The position numbers were made by a program, and so were the translations under genes. A model generated the notes under the pieces. It worked only from the letters and a program-made list of their open reading frames with translations, did no database searches and was not told where the DNA came from. A stretch of DNA of 64,000 bases, from the NCBI RefSeq assembly GCF_001434915.1, contig NZ_AZEF01000013.1:41099-105098 (forward strand), read 5' to 3'. Source of the DNA: Liquorilactobacillus capillatus DSM 19910. Lineage in GTDB: Bacteria > Bacillota > Bacilli > Lactobacillales > Lactobacillaceae. The stretch's first letter is position 1, and each line of letters opens with the position of its first letter. Shown here piece by piece: positions 35,166-44,347 of the stretch.

Positions 35166-35234
35166 GTTAAGTTGATAGTCGGTTAAAACAGGAAATATAC
35201 AAAAATTATTTTTATTCTTTGGGGAGGGTTAATA

Positions 35235-36629
35235 ATGGCAAGAAATGCAAAGGTTGACGAAGATAGAGTTGTAGGTGCTCTACCGTGGAATGAGCGTTTA
35301 AGTTATGGTGCGAGTGATTTTGCATGTAGTTTTACCTTTAGTTTGATTGGGACTTACTTAATGTATTTTTACACCGATGTTTTTGGGATAACTGCTGGGG
35401 CAGTGGGAACCTTAATGTTGGTCGCACGAATTATTGATGCTTTTGACGGACCGTTTTGGGGTGTGATGATTGATCATACACATACTAAATGGGGAAAAAG
35501 CCGCCCGTTCTTACTCTGGTTCAATGCACCATTTGCAATTTTTACGGTTCTTTGTTTTACAACACCTGATTTACCAATGTTCTGGAAAATTGTATGGGCT
35601 TACGTAACGTATATTGGAATTGATGTTTTATATTCAGCAGTTAATATACCATTGACCTCGATCTTACCAAGTATGACTGAAAACTCAGATGAACGGGTAT
35701 TGTTATCAACGATTCGTTCGCTGTTTTCCAACTTTGGCGGTACCTTGATTTCAGTTATTGCATTACCGTTAGTTGGTCTTTTTGGTGGTGGGAATAACCA
35801 ACGGGGCTTCTTCTTACTAGCAGTAATGGCAGCAGTTGTCTTCTTCGTAATTTACTTGGTTGTTTTTGCAAATTTAAGGGAACATGTACAGACTGAACAG
35901 TCTCAAAAACCGCTACCGATCAAAGAGTCCTTGAAAGCATTGAAAAGTAACTGGCCATGGGTAATTGTAATTGTTCTAAATTTTGTTTATTGGCTGGGAA
36001 TGCAGACTAAAGGACAAGTAACAATCTATTTCTTTAAATATAACTTGGGACGTCCGGGCTTAGTTTCGTTCGCACTGTTATTTAACGCAATCGGTTTGGT
36101 TTCGGTTTTTCTAACTCCGCGAGTTGTAATTAAATTCGGTAAGAAAAAGACGTTGCTAGGCGGCCTTATGATAAGTGTCATAGGACAATTATTAATGGGT
36201 GCAGGTGCAGCGATGCTAAATATTCCAATTATTATTGCCGGAATAGTTATCGGAAACTTTGGGAACGGATTTGTAGGTGCTTTGATCGCGGTTCTATTGG
36301 CTGATGCAGTTGATTATGGTGAATGGAAAAATGGAGTTCGTGCTGAAGGGATTGTAACCTCAGCTTCAAGTTTTACTGCTAAGTTTGGAATGGGAATTGG
36401 TGGTGCGATCAGTGGTCTGCTGCTAGCATGGGGACATTATATTCCTAATAAAACACAACCGGCATCAGCTCTCTTTGCGATCGAAGCCAATTATATTTGG
36501 GTACCAATGCTGGCATTAATTATTTCATTTATCTTAATTCTGTTTTATAAATTAACACCAGATAAAGAACGTGAGATGTCTGCTTACTTAACTAAGAAAC
36601 ATTTTCGTGAAAAAAATAAAGAAAATTAG
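35235..36629 (+). CDS. GPH family sugar:cation symporter
   Basis: 464 aa, 12 membrane segments. The KWGKSRPFLLWF motif after segment 2 and DAVDYGEWKNGVRAEG in the centre are the GPH (MelB/LacS-like) signatures. It has no EIIA-like tail. Following the GH13 gene by 69 nt, it should import the alpha-glucoside that the enzyme splits. GGGGAGGG precedes the ATG. Confidence 0.9.
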   Translation: MARNAKVDEDRVVGALPWNERLSYGASDFACSFTFSLIGTYLMYFYTDVFGITAGAVGTLMLVARIIDAFDGPFWGVMIDHTHTKWGKSRPFLLWFNAPFAIFTVLCFTTPDLPMFWKIVWAYVTYIGIDVLYSAVNIPLTSILPSMTENSDERVLLSTIRSLFSNFGGTLISVIALPLVGLFGGGNNQRGFFLLAVMAAVVFFVIYLVVFANLREHVQTEQSQKPLPIKESLKALKSNWPWVIVIVLNFVYWLGMQTKGQVTIYFFKYNLGRPGLVSFALLFNAIGLVSVFLTPRVVIKFGKKKTLLGGLMISVIGQLLMGAGAAMLNIPIIIAGIVIGNFGNGFVGALIAVLLADAVDYGEWKNGVRAEGIVTSASSFTAKFGMGIGGAISGLLLAWGHYIPNKTQPASALFAIEANYIWVPMLALIISFILILFYKLTPDKEREMSAYLTKKHFREKNKEN

Positions 36630-36652
36630 TTATTGAAGGAGGAGACATAACA

Positions 36653-36895
36653 ATGTTGCAGAATAAGTTAGTAATTGATCCCAATGAGTTTGCAATGAAT
36701 TTGGTAAAGGATGCAGTTAAACAGCCTGGGGTGACTAACCAGCGCTTTATTAAAGAACAGCTAACCTTATATTTGGAGTCATATTATATGATTAAAGAAT
36801 TCAATGAGCTAGAAACTAGTCAGTTTGAAACAATGAAACATCAGCAAATTTCTGAATTGTTTGATAAAATGTTGTTAGGGAGATTTAATCCTTAA
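36653..36895 (+). CDS. small helical hypothetical protein of the sugar operon
   Basis: 80 aa, soluble, mainly helical (LVIDPNEFAMNLVKDAVKQP, QRFIKEQLTLYLESYYMI). Starts 23 nt after the symporter with GAAGGAGGAG, so it is truly translated as part of the operon. No family recognised. Its size and place suggest a small regulator or stabiliser of the transporter, but that is only a guess. Confidence 0.6.
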   Translation: MLQNKLVIDPNEFAMNLVKDAVKQPGVTNQRFIKEQLTLYLESYYMIKEFNELETSQFETMKHQQISELFDKMLLGRFNP

Positions 36896-37030
36896 TATAA
36901 ATAAACTACGACAAATGGTAAACGGTTAGTGTAAACAAAGAATAATTCAGTAAAAAATCTGCTTATCTTTAAAAAGTCACTGATGGAAGGGTGCGCTAGC
37001 CTTTGTTGTACTTTAGATAGAGGCTGACGA

Positions 37031-38029
37031 ATGGCAAATATGAATGATGTTTCACGCTTAGCTGGTGTTTCACGGGGAACAGTTTCAAATTATATCAATG
37101 GTGCGCGGGTCCGCCCAGCAGCACAAGTGAAAATAGAAAAAGCAATCAAAGAATTGCATTATGTGCCTAACGCAGCTGCCCGAACATTAAAGACAAATCG
37201 GTCAAACTATGTAGTGCTTATTATTCCAATGGTCAATACGCCTTTTTTTGCAGAGTTAAGTTACCGGGTTCAGAGAACTTTGAAAAAATATGGTTATAAG
37301 ATGATACTTTGTAATTCTAATAGTCACCCGCAAGAAGAAATCGAATATATCCAGATGGCTAAAATGCAAAAAGTCGCTGGGATTATTACAATGTCTTACG
37401 CTGATATAAAAGAATTGGTTCCACCAGGCTTACCGTTGGTTGCTCTTGAAAAAAAGGTCACAGACGCTTTTCCGTTAATTATTTCTGATAATTACCAAGG
37501 GGGTTGTTTAGCAGCTGCTAAGCTGCACGAGCTGGGGGCAAATAAATTACTATTTATTTCTAAAGCACCAGTGAAAGATGTCTCTCTCATCAGAGAACAG
37601 GGGTTTAACGATTACTGTGAGAAGAAAGAGATTCAACATGAGCGGTTTATAGCAGGAGATAACGATCATTTTGTAGATGATTTTCATAAGTTTATTACAG
37701 AAAACCTTAGAGAGAAGGACTTTAAGTATGACGGTGTTTTCTCAGATTCTGATGAATACGCGAGTGATTTTTGGTACCTACTGTTAGAACGAGGAATTGC
37801 TGTTCCTGAAGAAGTTCAGATTATCGGCTTCGATGCGGCAAGGGTCTACCCGAGACAGCAGATAGCACTCTCATCAATCAGACAGCCGGTAATCGAAATT
37901 GCTGAACAAGCGGTTAAGGGATTACGTGAGCAATTAGAAAACGATGCTGTTCATGATAAAAGTTATCAACCGTTGATATTACCGGTTACTTTTGTCCAAG
38001 GACGAACGACTAAGAAAGCTGAAAAGTAA
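37031..38029 (+). CDS. LacI/GalR family transcriptional regulator
   Basis: 332 aa. N-terminal helix-turn-helix MNDVSRLAGVSRGTVSNYING with hinge helix (PNAAARTLKTN), then a periplasmic-binding-protein-like sensor domain (about 62-332). It lies at the end of the alpha-glucoside cluster and probably represses the promoter at 33392 through the palindrome at 33435. RBS weak (GAGG). Its own promoter was not identified. Confidence 0.9.
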   Translation: MANMNDVSRLAGVSRGTVSNYINGARVRPAAQVKIEKAIKELHYVPNAAARTLKTNRSNYVVLIIPMVNTPFFAELSYRVQRTLKKYGYKMILCNSNSHPQEEIEYIQMAKMQKVAGIITMSYADIKELVPPGLPLVALEKKVTDAFPLIISDNYQGGCLAAAKLHELGANKLLFISKAPVKDVSLIREQGFNDYCEKKEIQHERFIAGDNDHFVDDFHKFITENLREKDFKYDGVFSDSDEYASDFWYLLLERGIAVPEEVQIIGFDAARVYPRQQIALSSIRQPVIEIAEQAVKGLREQLENDAVHDKSYQPLILPVTFVQGRTTKKAEK

Positions 38030-38072
38030 CTGCCATACTGATGGCTAAAGTATTGCGATAAATTATCAAGAG

Positions 38073-38184
38073 AGTGTGACATAAGTCGGGAAAATTTGAG
38101 TACTAACTCAAAATTACGAACATAGCGAGTACTTTGCTATGAGTAATTCGAAGTTAGACGGAGAATTTTGACTTATGGAACACG
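38073..38184 (+). repeat. long-hairpin intergenic repeat (copy 2)
   Basis: The outer arms GTGTGACATAAGTC and GACTTATGGAACAC, the middle arms CTAACTC-AAATTAC and GTAATT-AAGTTAG, and the inner CATAGC/GCTATG pair, giving a roughly 110-nt hairpin. It is followed at once by a terminator. The segment from GCTATGAGTAATTCG onward recurs nearly base for base, inverted, at the end of the window, and in diverged form at 3546. Confidence 0.75.
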
Positions 38185-38203
38185 TTTATACGGAATAAAA
38201 GAG

Positions 38204-38242
38204 GAGCTGTGCCAAAACTTAACTTTTGGCACAGCTTCTTTG
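38204..38242 (+). terminator. rho-independent terminator attached to the repeat
   Basis: AGCTGTGCCAAAA pairs with TTTTGGCACAGCT with further pairing outside. It is also nearly identical to the hairpin at 63893-63928, so it belongs to the repeat unit. Confidence 0.8.
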
Positions 38243-38381
38243 TTTTATAAAGAAAGTCTTAGCTGCCGGTTAATTAGTTTGAACAAGGAAAAAACTATTT
38301 TTATCGACTTTTAATTTAGCCTTTTTTCAACTTTGAAGTTTATATATAATTAGCTTAAGAATTGAGGAGGCCTTTATCTAA

Positions 38382-40058
38382 ATGAAAGAATTAGAAAAAT
38401 GTATAAAGAACGGACAAGTCTTGAATGTTTTCAGTCGTCAATTTGAAAAGAAAACATTATGGATTGACCATGGAATGATCGTTGCAACGGGTGATAATGC
38501 TGAATTAAGAGCAGCCGAGGAGATTAATGCCCATAATGCATATCTTGTTCCAGGAATGATCGATGCACATGTTCATATCGAAAGTTCAATGGTAGCTCCT
38601 AGTGAATTAGGTAAAGTCCTCTTGCAAAAAGGTGTCACGGCAATTGTAACTGACCCACATGAAATAGCTAATGTGTGCGGTGTTTCGGGAATAGAGTACA
38701 TGTTGGAGGATGCTGCTCAGACACAGCTGGATGTATTTATCATGTTGCCATCATCAGTGCCATGTACGCCGTTTGAACATAATGGTGCAACCTTAAATGC
38801 AGCTGATCTGCGACCGCTCTACCAGCATAAAGAAGTGGTAGGATTGGCTGAGGTGATGGATTACCCTGCAGTAGCCGAACAGGACCCAGAGATCATGCGT
38901 AAGATAAAGGATGCCCAGGACTTGGGATACCATGCGGATGGCCATGGTTCAGGACTGAATTATCAACAACTTGATCTTTACCGTCGGGTTGGGATTGATA
39001 CAGATCATGAATGCACTAGCCTGCAGGAAGTGCAAGATCGTTTGTCTGCTGGATTTCATATTTTTCTTAGAGAAGGATCAGTTGAACGTGACTTGCAGCA
39101 TACGGTAGGAGCAGTAACAGAAGAAAATGCCCAACGTTTTGCCCTTTGTACAGATGATAAGTTAATAAGTGATATTATTACCGAGGGTTCCGTAGATTAC
39201 TGTGTACGATTAGCGATTGAACAGGGAGTTCGGGTTGAGACAGCCTATACGATGGCAAGTTATAATGCGGCTTGTGCACATAAATTAGCGACACTTGGGG
39301 CTCTTAGCACCGGTTATCAGGCGGATCTCCTTGTACTAGATAATTTGCAAAAAGCTACTGTCAAGAAAACGATGAAGAAGGGGCAATGGGTGCAGGCTAA
39401 TTCTAGTCAGCCATTACCTTTTAAGCAAAAGACAGTTCGGCACAACTTAAAGTTAGCGGATCTTGCGTTACCACTTACAAATACATATTGTAATATTATT
39501 GGAATCAAGCCCAATCATATTGTAACGGAACATTTGAAGAAAAAAGTTTCTTGTAGTAATGGTTTTTTTAAAGCTGATATCCAGCAAGACATCCTTAAGA
39601 TGGTCGTGGTTGAACGCCATCATTTACGAGGAACCTTTGGTTTAGGTTTAGTTCATGGCTTTGGGCTCCGAAATGGTGCAGTTGCAACAACTGTTGCACA
39701 TGATTCTCACAACATAGTTGCTGTGGGAACTGATGACGCGTCCATCTACACTGCAATTCAAAAAGTTACGGCTTGCGATGGTGGAATTGCAGTTGCTTCT
39801 AATGGGAAAATAACTGCATGCATGCCACTTCCATTAGCTGGGTTGATGTCTCAAAAATCGTATGTTGAAGCAGCAGATGACCTTAAACATATCATGATTG
39901 CTTATAAGGACATCAGTTCTTCACAGATAATTGATTTTAATCCATTTATTACCCTATCGTTTTTAACTTTACCGGTAATACCTTCTTTAAAATTAACAGA
40001 TCAAGGATTATATGATTTTGAACAAGGTAAGTTTATCAGTGTTGAAGTGACTAAATAG
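38382..40058 (+). CDS. ade: adenine deaminase
   Basis: 558 aa, amidohydrolase family. Converts adenine to hypoxanthine for purine salvage. Metal ligands in GMIDAHVHIESSM, the DPHEIANVCG segment, HADGHG and CTDDK; C-terminal domain with VATTVAHDSHNIVAVG, typical of bacterial Ade. Binuclear Fe or Mn site expected. GAGGAGG precedes the ATG by about 12 nt. Stands alone after the long-hairpin repeat. Confidence 0.95.
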   Translation: MKELEKCIKNGQVLNVFSRQFEKKTLWIDHGMIVATGDNAELRAAEEINAHNAYLVPGMIDAHVHIESSMVAPSELGKVLLQKGVTAIVTDPHEIANVCGVSGIEYMLEDAAQTQLDVFIMLPSSVPCTPFEHNGATLNAADLRPLYQHKEVVGLAEVMDYPAVAEQDPEIMRKIKDAQDLGYHADGHGSGLNYQQLDLYRRVGIDTDHECTSLQEVQDRLSAGFHIFLREGSVERDLQHTVGAVTEENAQRFALCTDDKLISDIITEGSVDYCVRLAIEQGVRVETAYTMASYNAACAHKLATLGALSTGYQADLLVLDNLQKATVKKTMKKGQWVQANSSQPLPFKQKTVRHNLKLADLALPLTNTYCNIIGIKPNHIVTEHLKKKVSCSNGFFKADIQQDILKMVVVERHHLRGTFGLGLVHGFGLRNGAVATTVAHDSHNIVAVGTDDASIYTAIQKVTACDGGIAVASNGKITACMPLPLAGLMSQKSYVEAADDLKHIMIAYKDISSSQIIDFNPFITLSFLTLPVIPSLKLTDQGLYDFEQGKFISVEVTK

Positions 40059-40228
40059 ATTTACTTCAAGTAGGGCTAAGTTTGAGTGGCAATTGATTCC
40101 TGTTTTCTGGGTCGTTTTCCCCTAGTTTATATTCTTGCTGCAGCAAAAATATTCTGTCTAAAGATAATTACGGGTATGATAGAAGTAGCAAGGACAAGCT
40201 GATCGATAAGCGAAATGAGGGGACTGTA

Positions 40229-41338
40229 ATGAAAAAAGCATATATTATTGTAGGAATAATAGGTGTTATTTTTGTAGTGGGTGCAGGGATGTTAGTGTAT
40301 AGCAAGACTAGCTTGAATCAACCTCAGCAAGGTAATGTGTCGGGACTAGCTAAAAAAACGACGTTGGGAAGTAAGCCTAAAGTGAGGGCTAGTAATTTAG
40401 AAGCACCATGGTCACTCATCTTCTATAAGAAAAGTGCCTTAGTAAGCCTAAGAGATAGTGGGGAGATTCGCGAGGTTTTAGCCAATAAAAAAACACGTGT
40501 CATTGGAACTGTCGCAGGGGTAGAACATGGTGGCGAAGCGGGCTTGCTAGGTATGGCTGTAAGTGACCGCAGTAAGCAGCCCTACCTGTACGTTTATTAT
40601 TCAACTGATAAAGACAATCGGATTGTGCGATATAAGTTGCACGGCCGTAGCGGTCATCTAAGCTTGGGACAAAGGACACTTTTACTTAGTGGAATTCCAC
40701 ATGCAGCCAATCATAATGGTGGTCGACTTGCCTTTGGACCAGATGGAATGTTGTATGCTACAACTGGCGATGCGGGTAACCCTGCCAATGCACAGAAGCG
40801 AACTTCTTTGGGGGGAAAGATTCTCCGAATGACCGCGGCGGGCAAAGTCCCCAGTGATAATCCTTTTAAAGGTTCCTTAGTATACAGTTACGGGCACCGC
40901 AACCCACAAGGGCTTGCTTGGAGCAAAGACGGTACAATGTATGCAACAGAATTTGGACAAGATAGGTGGGATGAACTAAATAAGATTGAAGCTGGTCATA
41001 ATTATGGCTGGCCAACTTATGAAGGGAAAACTAGGAAGAAAGGTTTCACTAATCCTGTACAACAGTGGAAAACGCTGGAGGCCAGTCCAAGCGGTATGGT
41101 CTTTGAGAAGGGTGTTTTATTTATTGCTAACTTACGTGGGACAAGTATTCGGGCGGTTGCTGTTTCTAATTTGGCTTCTTCAGTAAATTACTTTAGAGGC
41201 CGTTATGGTCGTATCCGCGATGTTACTGTTTCACCGAAGGGCGAATTATGGTTTATCACCAATAACACAGATGGTCGAGGAAGTCCGAAAAGTAATGATG
41301 ATCGGGTGCTCTCGGTGCCGCTTATACAACAGAAATAA
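40229..41338 (+). CDS. PQQ-dependent sugar dehydrogenase-like protein (GSDH family), membrane-anchored
   Basis: 369 aa. Residues 4-25 form an anchor, so the beta-propeller lies outside the membrane. Family motifs: GLLGMAVS, NHNGGRLAFGPDGMLYATTGDAG, YGHRNPQGLAW and EFGQDRWDELN match glucose/sorbosone dehydrogenases. LAB do not make PQQ as far as known, so the protein may take up external PQQ, use another ligand, or have lost redox activity. Monocistronic, ending in a shared terminator. AGGGG upstream of the ATG. Confidence 0.85.
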   Translation: MKKAYIIVGIIGVIFVVGAGMLVYSKTSLNQPQQGNVSGLAKKTTLGSKPKVRASNLEAPWSLIFYKKSALVSLRDSGEIREVLANKKTRVIGTVAGVEHGGEAGLLGMAVSDRSKQPYLYVYYSTDKDNRIVRYKLHGRSGHLSLGQRTLLLSGIPHAANHNGGRLAFGPDGMLYATTGDAGNPANAQKRTSLGGKILRMTAAGKVPSDNPFKGSLVYSYGHRNPQGLAWSKDGTMYATEFGQDRWDELNKIEAGHNYGWPTYEGKTRKKGFTNPVQQWKTLEASPSGMVFEKGVLFIANLRGTSIRAVAVSNLASSVNYFRGRYGRIRDVTVSPKGELWFITNNTDGRGSPKSNDDRVLSVPLIQQK

Positions 41339-41381
41339 AAAAGCTCAGTATATTCAGTATGTTGAATATGCTGGGCTTTTT
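41337..41381. terminator. bidirectional terminator
   Basis: AAAAAGCTCAG-TATATTCA pairs with TGAATATGCTGGGCTTTTT between two convergent genes; A and T tracts serve both strands. Confidence 0.85.
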
Positions 41382-41404
41382 GAGAAATCAGTAATCTTTG
41401 GTGA

Positions 41405-42166
41405 TTATTCATCAAATAAAATGAATTCTTTATATTTTCTGCTTAAGATAGAAAGAATAAAACTTAAACAGGTCATTGAGTAGATTGGTTCTTGCCCATT
41501 AATATTGGGTAATAAACCTGCCTCATAATAAAGAGAATAGTTTGCATGTTCTGTTAGATAATTTGTTCCGAATGAGGTTACTGAACACAAAGGGACATGG
41601 TTGATTTTTAAGACCTTTATAGCATCCCTAATATTAGGAGTATTTCCACTTAATGAAGTAACGATTACCAAATCTTTTGTTGTAAGCTTATTTGAAATGA
41701 TTTTAAAGTTAGATTCACCTGAAATTAAAAAATTTGCTCTTCCTGAAATAAATAGATCATTTGCAAACTCTTTAGTAGCATTGTTTTGTGAAAAACCAGT
41801 TGCATATAAAACTAAGTTATCTGCTTTTTGCATTTTATCTAACAAAAATTGAAAGTTAGCCTGTTTAACATAGTTAAACGTTCGTTGGATGTCATGCTGT
41901 AATTCGGCAACTAAATCAGTAGGTTCAAAATTATTAATTGCGAGTGACTGTTTTAGAATGAATTTCAACTCTGAAAAGCCCTGGAATCCCATTTTTTTTG
42001 CTAAACGTAAAACTGAACTCTTGGAGGAGAGCGTCTTTTCACCCAATTCAGTAATTGAAGAATCGATGACTTCAGAAGCGTGACTTTGAATAAATTTAAC
42101 CATTTCTTTCTCATTATCCGATAGTGAGTCATAACAGAGCCGCAATCGTTGATCAAAGTCCATCAA
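41405..42166 (-). CDS. RpiR/MurR family transcriptional regulator
   Basis: 253 aa. N-terminal helix-turn-helix (SITELGEKTLSSKSSVLRLAKK, residues about 36-57) and a C-terminal SIS sugar-phosphate-binding domain (about 105-245, with LYATGFSQNNATKEFANDL). It lies 63 nt after the PTS-linked alpha-glucosidase on the same strand, so it probably senses the phosphosugar made by that pathway. GAAGGAGAGA precedes the ATG. Confidence 0.9.
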   Translation of the reverse strand: MMDFDQRLRLCYDSLSDNEKEMVKFIQSHASEVIDSSITELGEKTLSSKSSVLRLAKKMGFQGFSELKFILKQSLAINNFEPTDLVAELQHDIQRTFNYVKQANFQFLLDKMQKADNLVLYATGFSQNNATKEFANDLFISGRANFLISGESNFKIISNKLTTKDLVIVTSLSGNTPNIRDAIKVLKINHVPLCSVTSFGTNYLTEHANYSLYYEAGLLPNINGQEPIYSMTCLSFILSILSRKYKEFILFDE

Positions 42167-42229
42167 GTACGTCTCTCCTTCCTAATCTATTACCAATAGT
42201 GTAACATGGATAGTCAAATGCTAAAGCAG

Positions 42230-43909
42230 TCATAAATTTTGATAGTAAATTAACGCTTCATAAGGACGTAAAACTATTTTTGAAGGTAGTTTTTCAGGTG
42301 AATTGGAATAGTTGCTTAGTAAAAGGTAACTGTCCTTTTCAAATAATGTGGAAGGAATATTAAAATTAACGTTAAATTTTGAAAAGGAACAAATAACAAT
42401 TATTTTTTCCTCGTTGTTGGTACGTGTGTAGCTGTAGACAGCTGAGTCACTTGAATCCAGTAATGTGTAACTACCATCGATCACTACGGGATACTTTTTA
42501 CGAAGGGTTATCAGTTTTTGATAGTGATAATAAACTGAGTTTTTGTCTGCAAGTGCCTGAACGACATTTATTTCCTTGTTGTCTGGTGAAAAGTCCAACC
42601 ACGGTTTTCCGCTCGTAAAACCGGCTTTAGCCGTTCCATTCCAAGGCATGGGGGTACGGGCGTTATCGCGTGATTTTAAGAAGACAACACGTTTGATATA
42701 ATTTTCGCTCATACCAGCTTTACGTAATGTTTTAATCATATTTAGTGTTTCAATATCTTGATACTGGGTAAGTGATTTAAATGGAACATTACGCATACCT
42801 AGTTCTTCACCTTGGAAAATATAAGGTGTTCCTTTCATCATATGGAGCAGTGTTCCGAGCATTTTGGCTGATTCGATTCGATACTTTTGATCGTCTCCAA
42901 AACGAGTAACAGCACGCGGCTGATCATGATTACTCCAATATAATGAGTTCCACCCCTTATCTAGTTTAGTCTGCCACTCACTTAAAACTTGGCGGAGGTC
43001 ACTCATTTTAAAGCGGACATCAGAGAATTTGCCAAAACGGCCGTAATCGAGATGCATATGATCAAAATGAAAAATCATATTTAATTCCTGACGTTTGGGC
43101 TCAGTATAAAGTAGTGCCTGGTCGCTATTTGTATTTGCGGTTTCACCAACGGTTAAACTAGGGTAATGGCTGAGGACCTGTTGATTCATTTCATGCAAAA
43201 ATTCGTGCACACGCGGCCCATTTGAAGCACCGAAGTAATAGTTTTTAGTATACGGTAGGGTACCGGGAGCGTCAGGGTAGTGCTGCTTTTTACTGATTAG
43301 GCTAATAACATCCATACGAAAACCATCGATTCCAAGTTCTAACCAGTAACGCATCATTTTGTAAATTGTAGTACGAACTTCAGGATTCTCCCAATTTAAA
43401 TCAGGTTGTTGTTTTGCAAAAAGATGTAAATAATATTGCTTTCTTTCAGGAACATATTCCCAAGCAGAGCCACCAAAAGTTGAACCCCAATTATTAGGGG
43501 GGTTACCATTTGATTTAGGATCTTTCCAGATATAAAAATCAGCATACTTGCCTGAACGACTCTGCCTGGAATCTTTGAACCATTGGTGTTGGTCGCTGGT
43601 GTGGTTAACAACAAGGTCCATAATTATTTTTATCCCTAACTGATGTGCTTTTTCTAGGAGTTCCTTAAGGTCATCTAGTGTGCCATAAATAGGATTAATC
43701 TGATAATAATCAGCGATGTCATAGCCATTGTCGATAAGTGGGGATGAATAGATTGGATTTAACCAGATAACATCGATCCCAAGATTAGCTAAATATGGCA
43801 GTTTAGAGATTATTCCCTTTAAATCACCAATCCCATCCTCATTACTATCTTTAAAGCTTTGGGGATACACTTGATAGACAACGCTCTTTTTCCACCAGCC
43901 ATTATTCAT
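42230..43909 (-). CDS. GH13 alpha-glucosidase linked to a PTS
   Basis: 559 aa. GH13 motifs DLVVNHTS, GFRMDVISL, VGETANTN and NHDQPR are intact. It is a paralog of the enzyme at 33477 but sits in an operon with a mannose-class PTS; its start codon shares a base with the EIIA stop (TAATG). The substrate may be a phosphorylated alpha-glucoside, as for trehalose-6-phosphate hydrolase, or an unphosphorylated sugar if the PTS carries glucose. Specificity cannot be told from sequence here. Confidence 0.9.
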   Translation of the reverse strand: MNNGWWKKSVVYQVYPQSFKDSNEDGIGDLKGIISKLPYLANLGIDVIWLNPIYSSPLIDNGYDIADYYQINPIYGTLDDLKELLEKAHQLGIKIIMDLVVNHTSDQHQWFKDSRQSRSGKYADFYIWKDPKSNGNPPNNWGSTFGGSAWEYVPERKQYYLHLFAKQQPDLNWENPEVRTTIYKMMRYWLELGIDGFRMDVISLISKKQHYPDAPGTLPYTKNYYFGASNGPRVHEFLHEMNQQVLSHYPSLTVGETANTNSDQALLYTEPKRQELNMIFHFDHMHLDYGRFGKFSDVRFKMSDLRQVLSEWQTKLDKGWNSLYWSNHDQPRAVTRFGDDQKYRIESAKMLGTLLHMMKGTPYIFQGEELGMRNVPFKSLTQYQDIETLNMIKTLRKAGMSENYIKRVVFLKSRDNARTPMPWNGTAKAGFTSGKPWLDFSPDNKEINVVQALADKNSVYYHYQKLITLRKKYPVVIDGSYTLLDSSDSAVYSYTRTNNEEKIIVICSFSKFNVNFNIPSTLFEKDSYLLLSNYSNSPEKLPSKIVLRPYEALIYYQNL

Positions 43910-44331
43910 TATTCGTCATCCCCATCTTGTATTTGGGCTGTCAAATAGTCGTTAACGTAAATCAATTGTGTCCGTGCGTCTGTTAGGGCATTTCTGATAG
44001 TGGTAGGTGATAAGTAGTTTTCTTTAGGTAGAGCCAGTAAAATAGTGAGAATTACAGGCAGGTTAATACCTGTAATCAAGTGAATATGGGGTTGAGTAAG
44101 ATACTTCACAAATGCTTGATTTACTGAGCCACCTAAAAGATCTGTAAAGATAATTAATTCATCTTGTGTATCAAGATCATCTAGAAGCGCCTTAATCTGT
44201 ACATCTACAGGTGTATTATCCATATAAGCATCTACTGTAATGATTTTAGCTACATTAGGAGCAATATAGTTAAAGGTGTCCTTTAAACCAGATGCCATCT
44301 GGTGATGAGTTGCAAAAATTATTTTACGCAT
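43909..44331 (-). CDS. PTS EIIA component, mannose/fructose/sorbose class
   Basis: 140 aa. The phosphorylated His lies in ATHHQMASGLK (residues 7-17), with the ManX-type FTDLLGGSVNQAF segment. Separate EIIA (not fused to EIIB). Operon order is EIIB-EIIC-EIID-EIIA-GH13, then RpiR. Confidence 0.92.
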   Translation of the reverse strand: MRKIIFATHHQMASGLKDTFNYIAPNVAKIITVDAYMDNTPVDVQIKALLDDLDTQDELIIFTDLLGGSVNQAFVKYLTQPHIHLITGINLPVILTILLALPKENYLSPTTIRNALTDARTQLIYVNDYLTAQIQDGDDE

Positions 44332-44347
44332 ATTTTACCTCCTTAGA

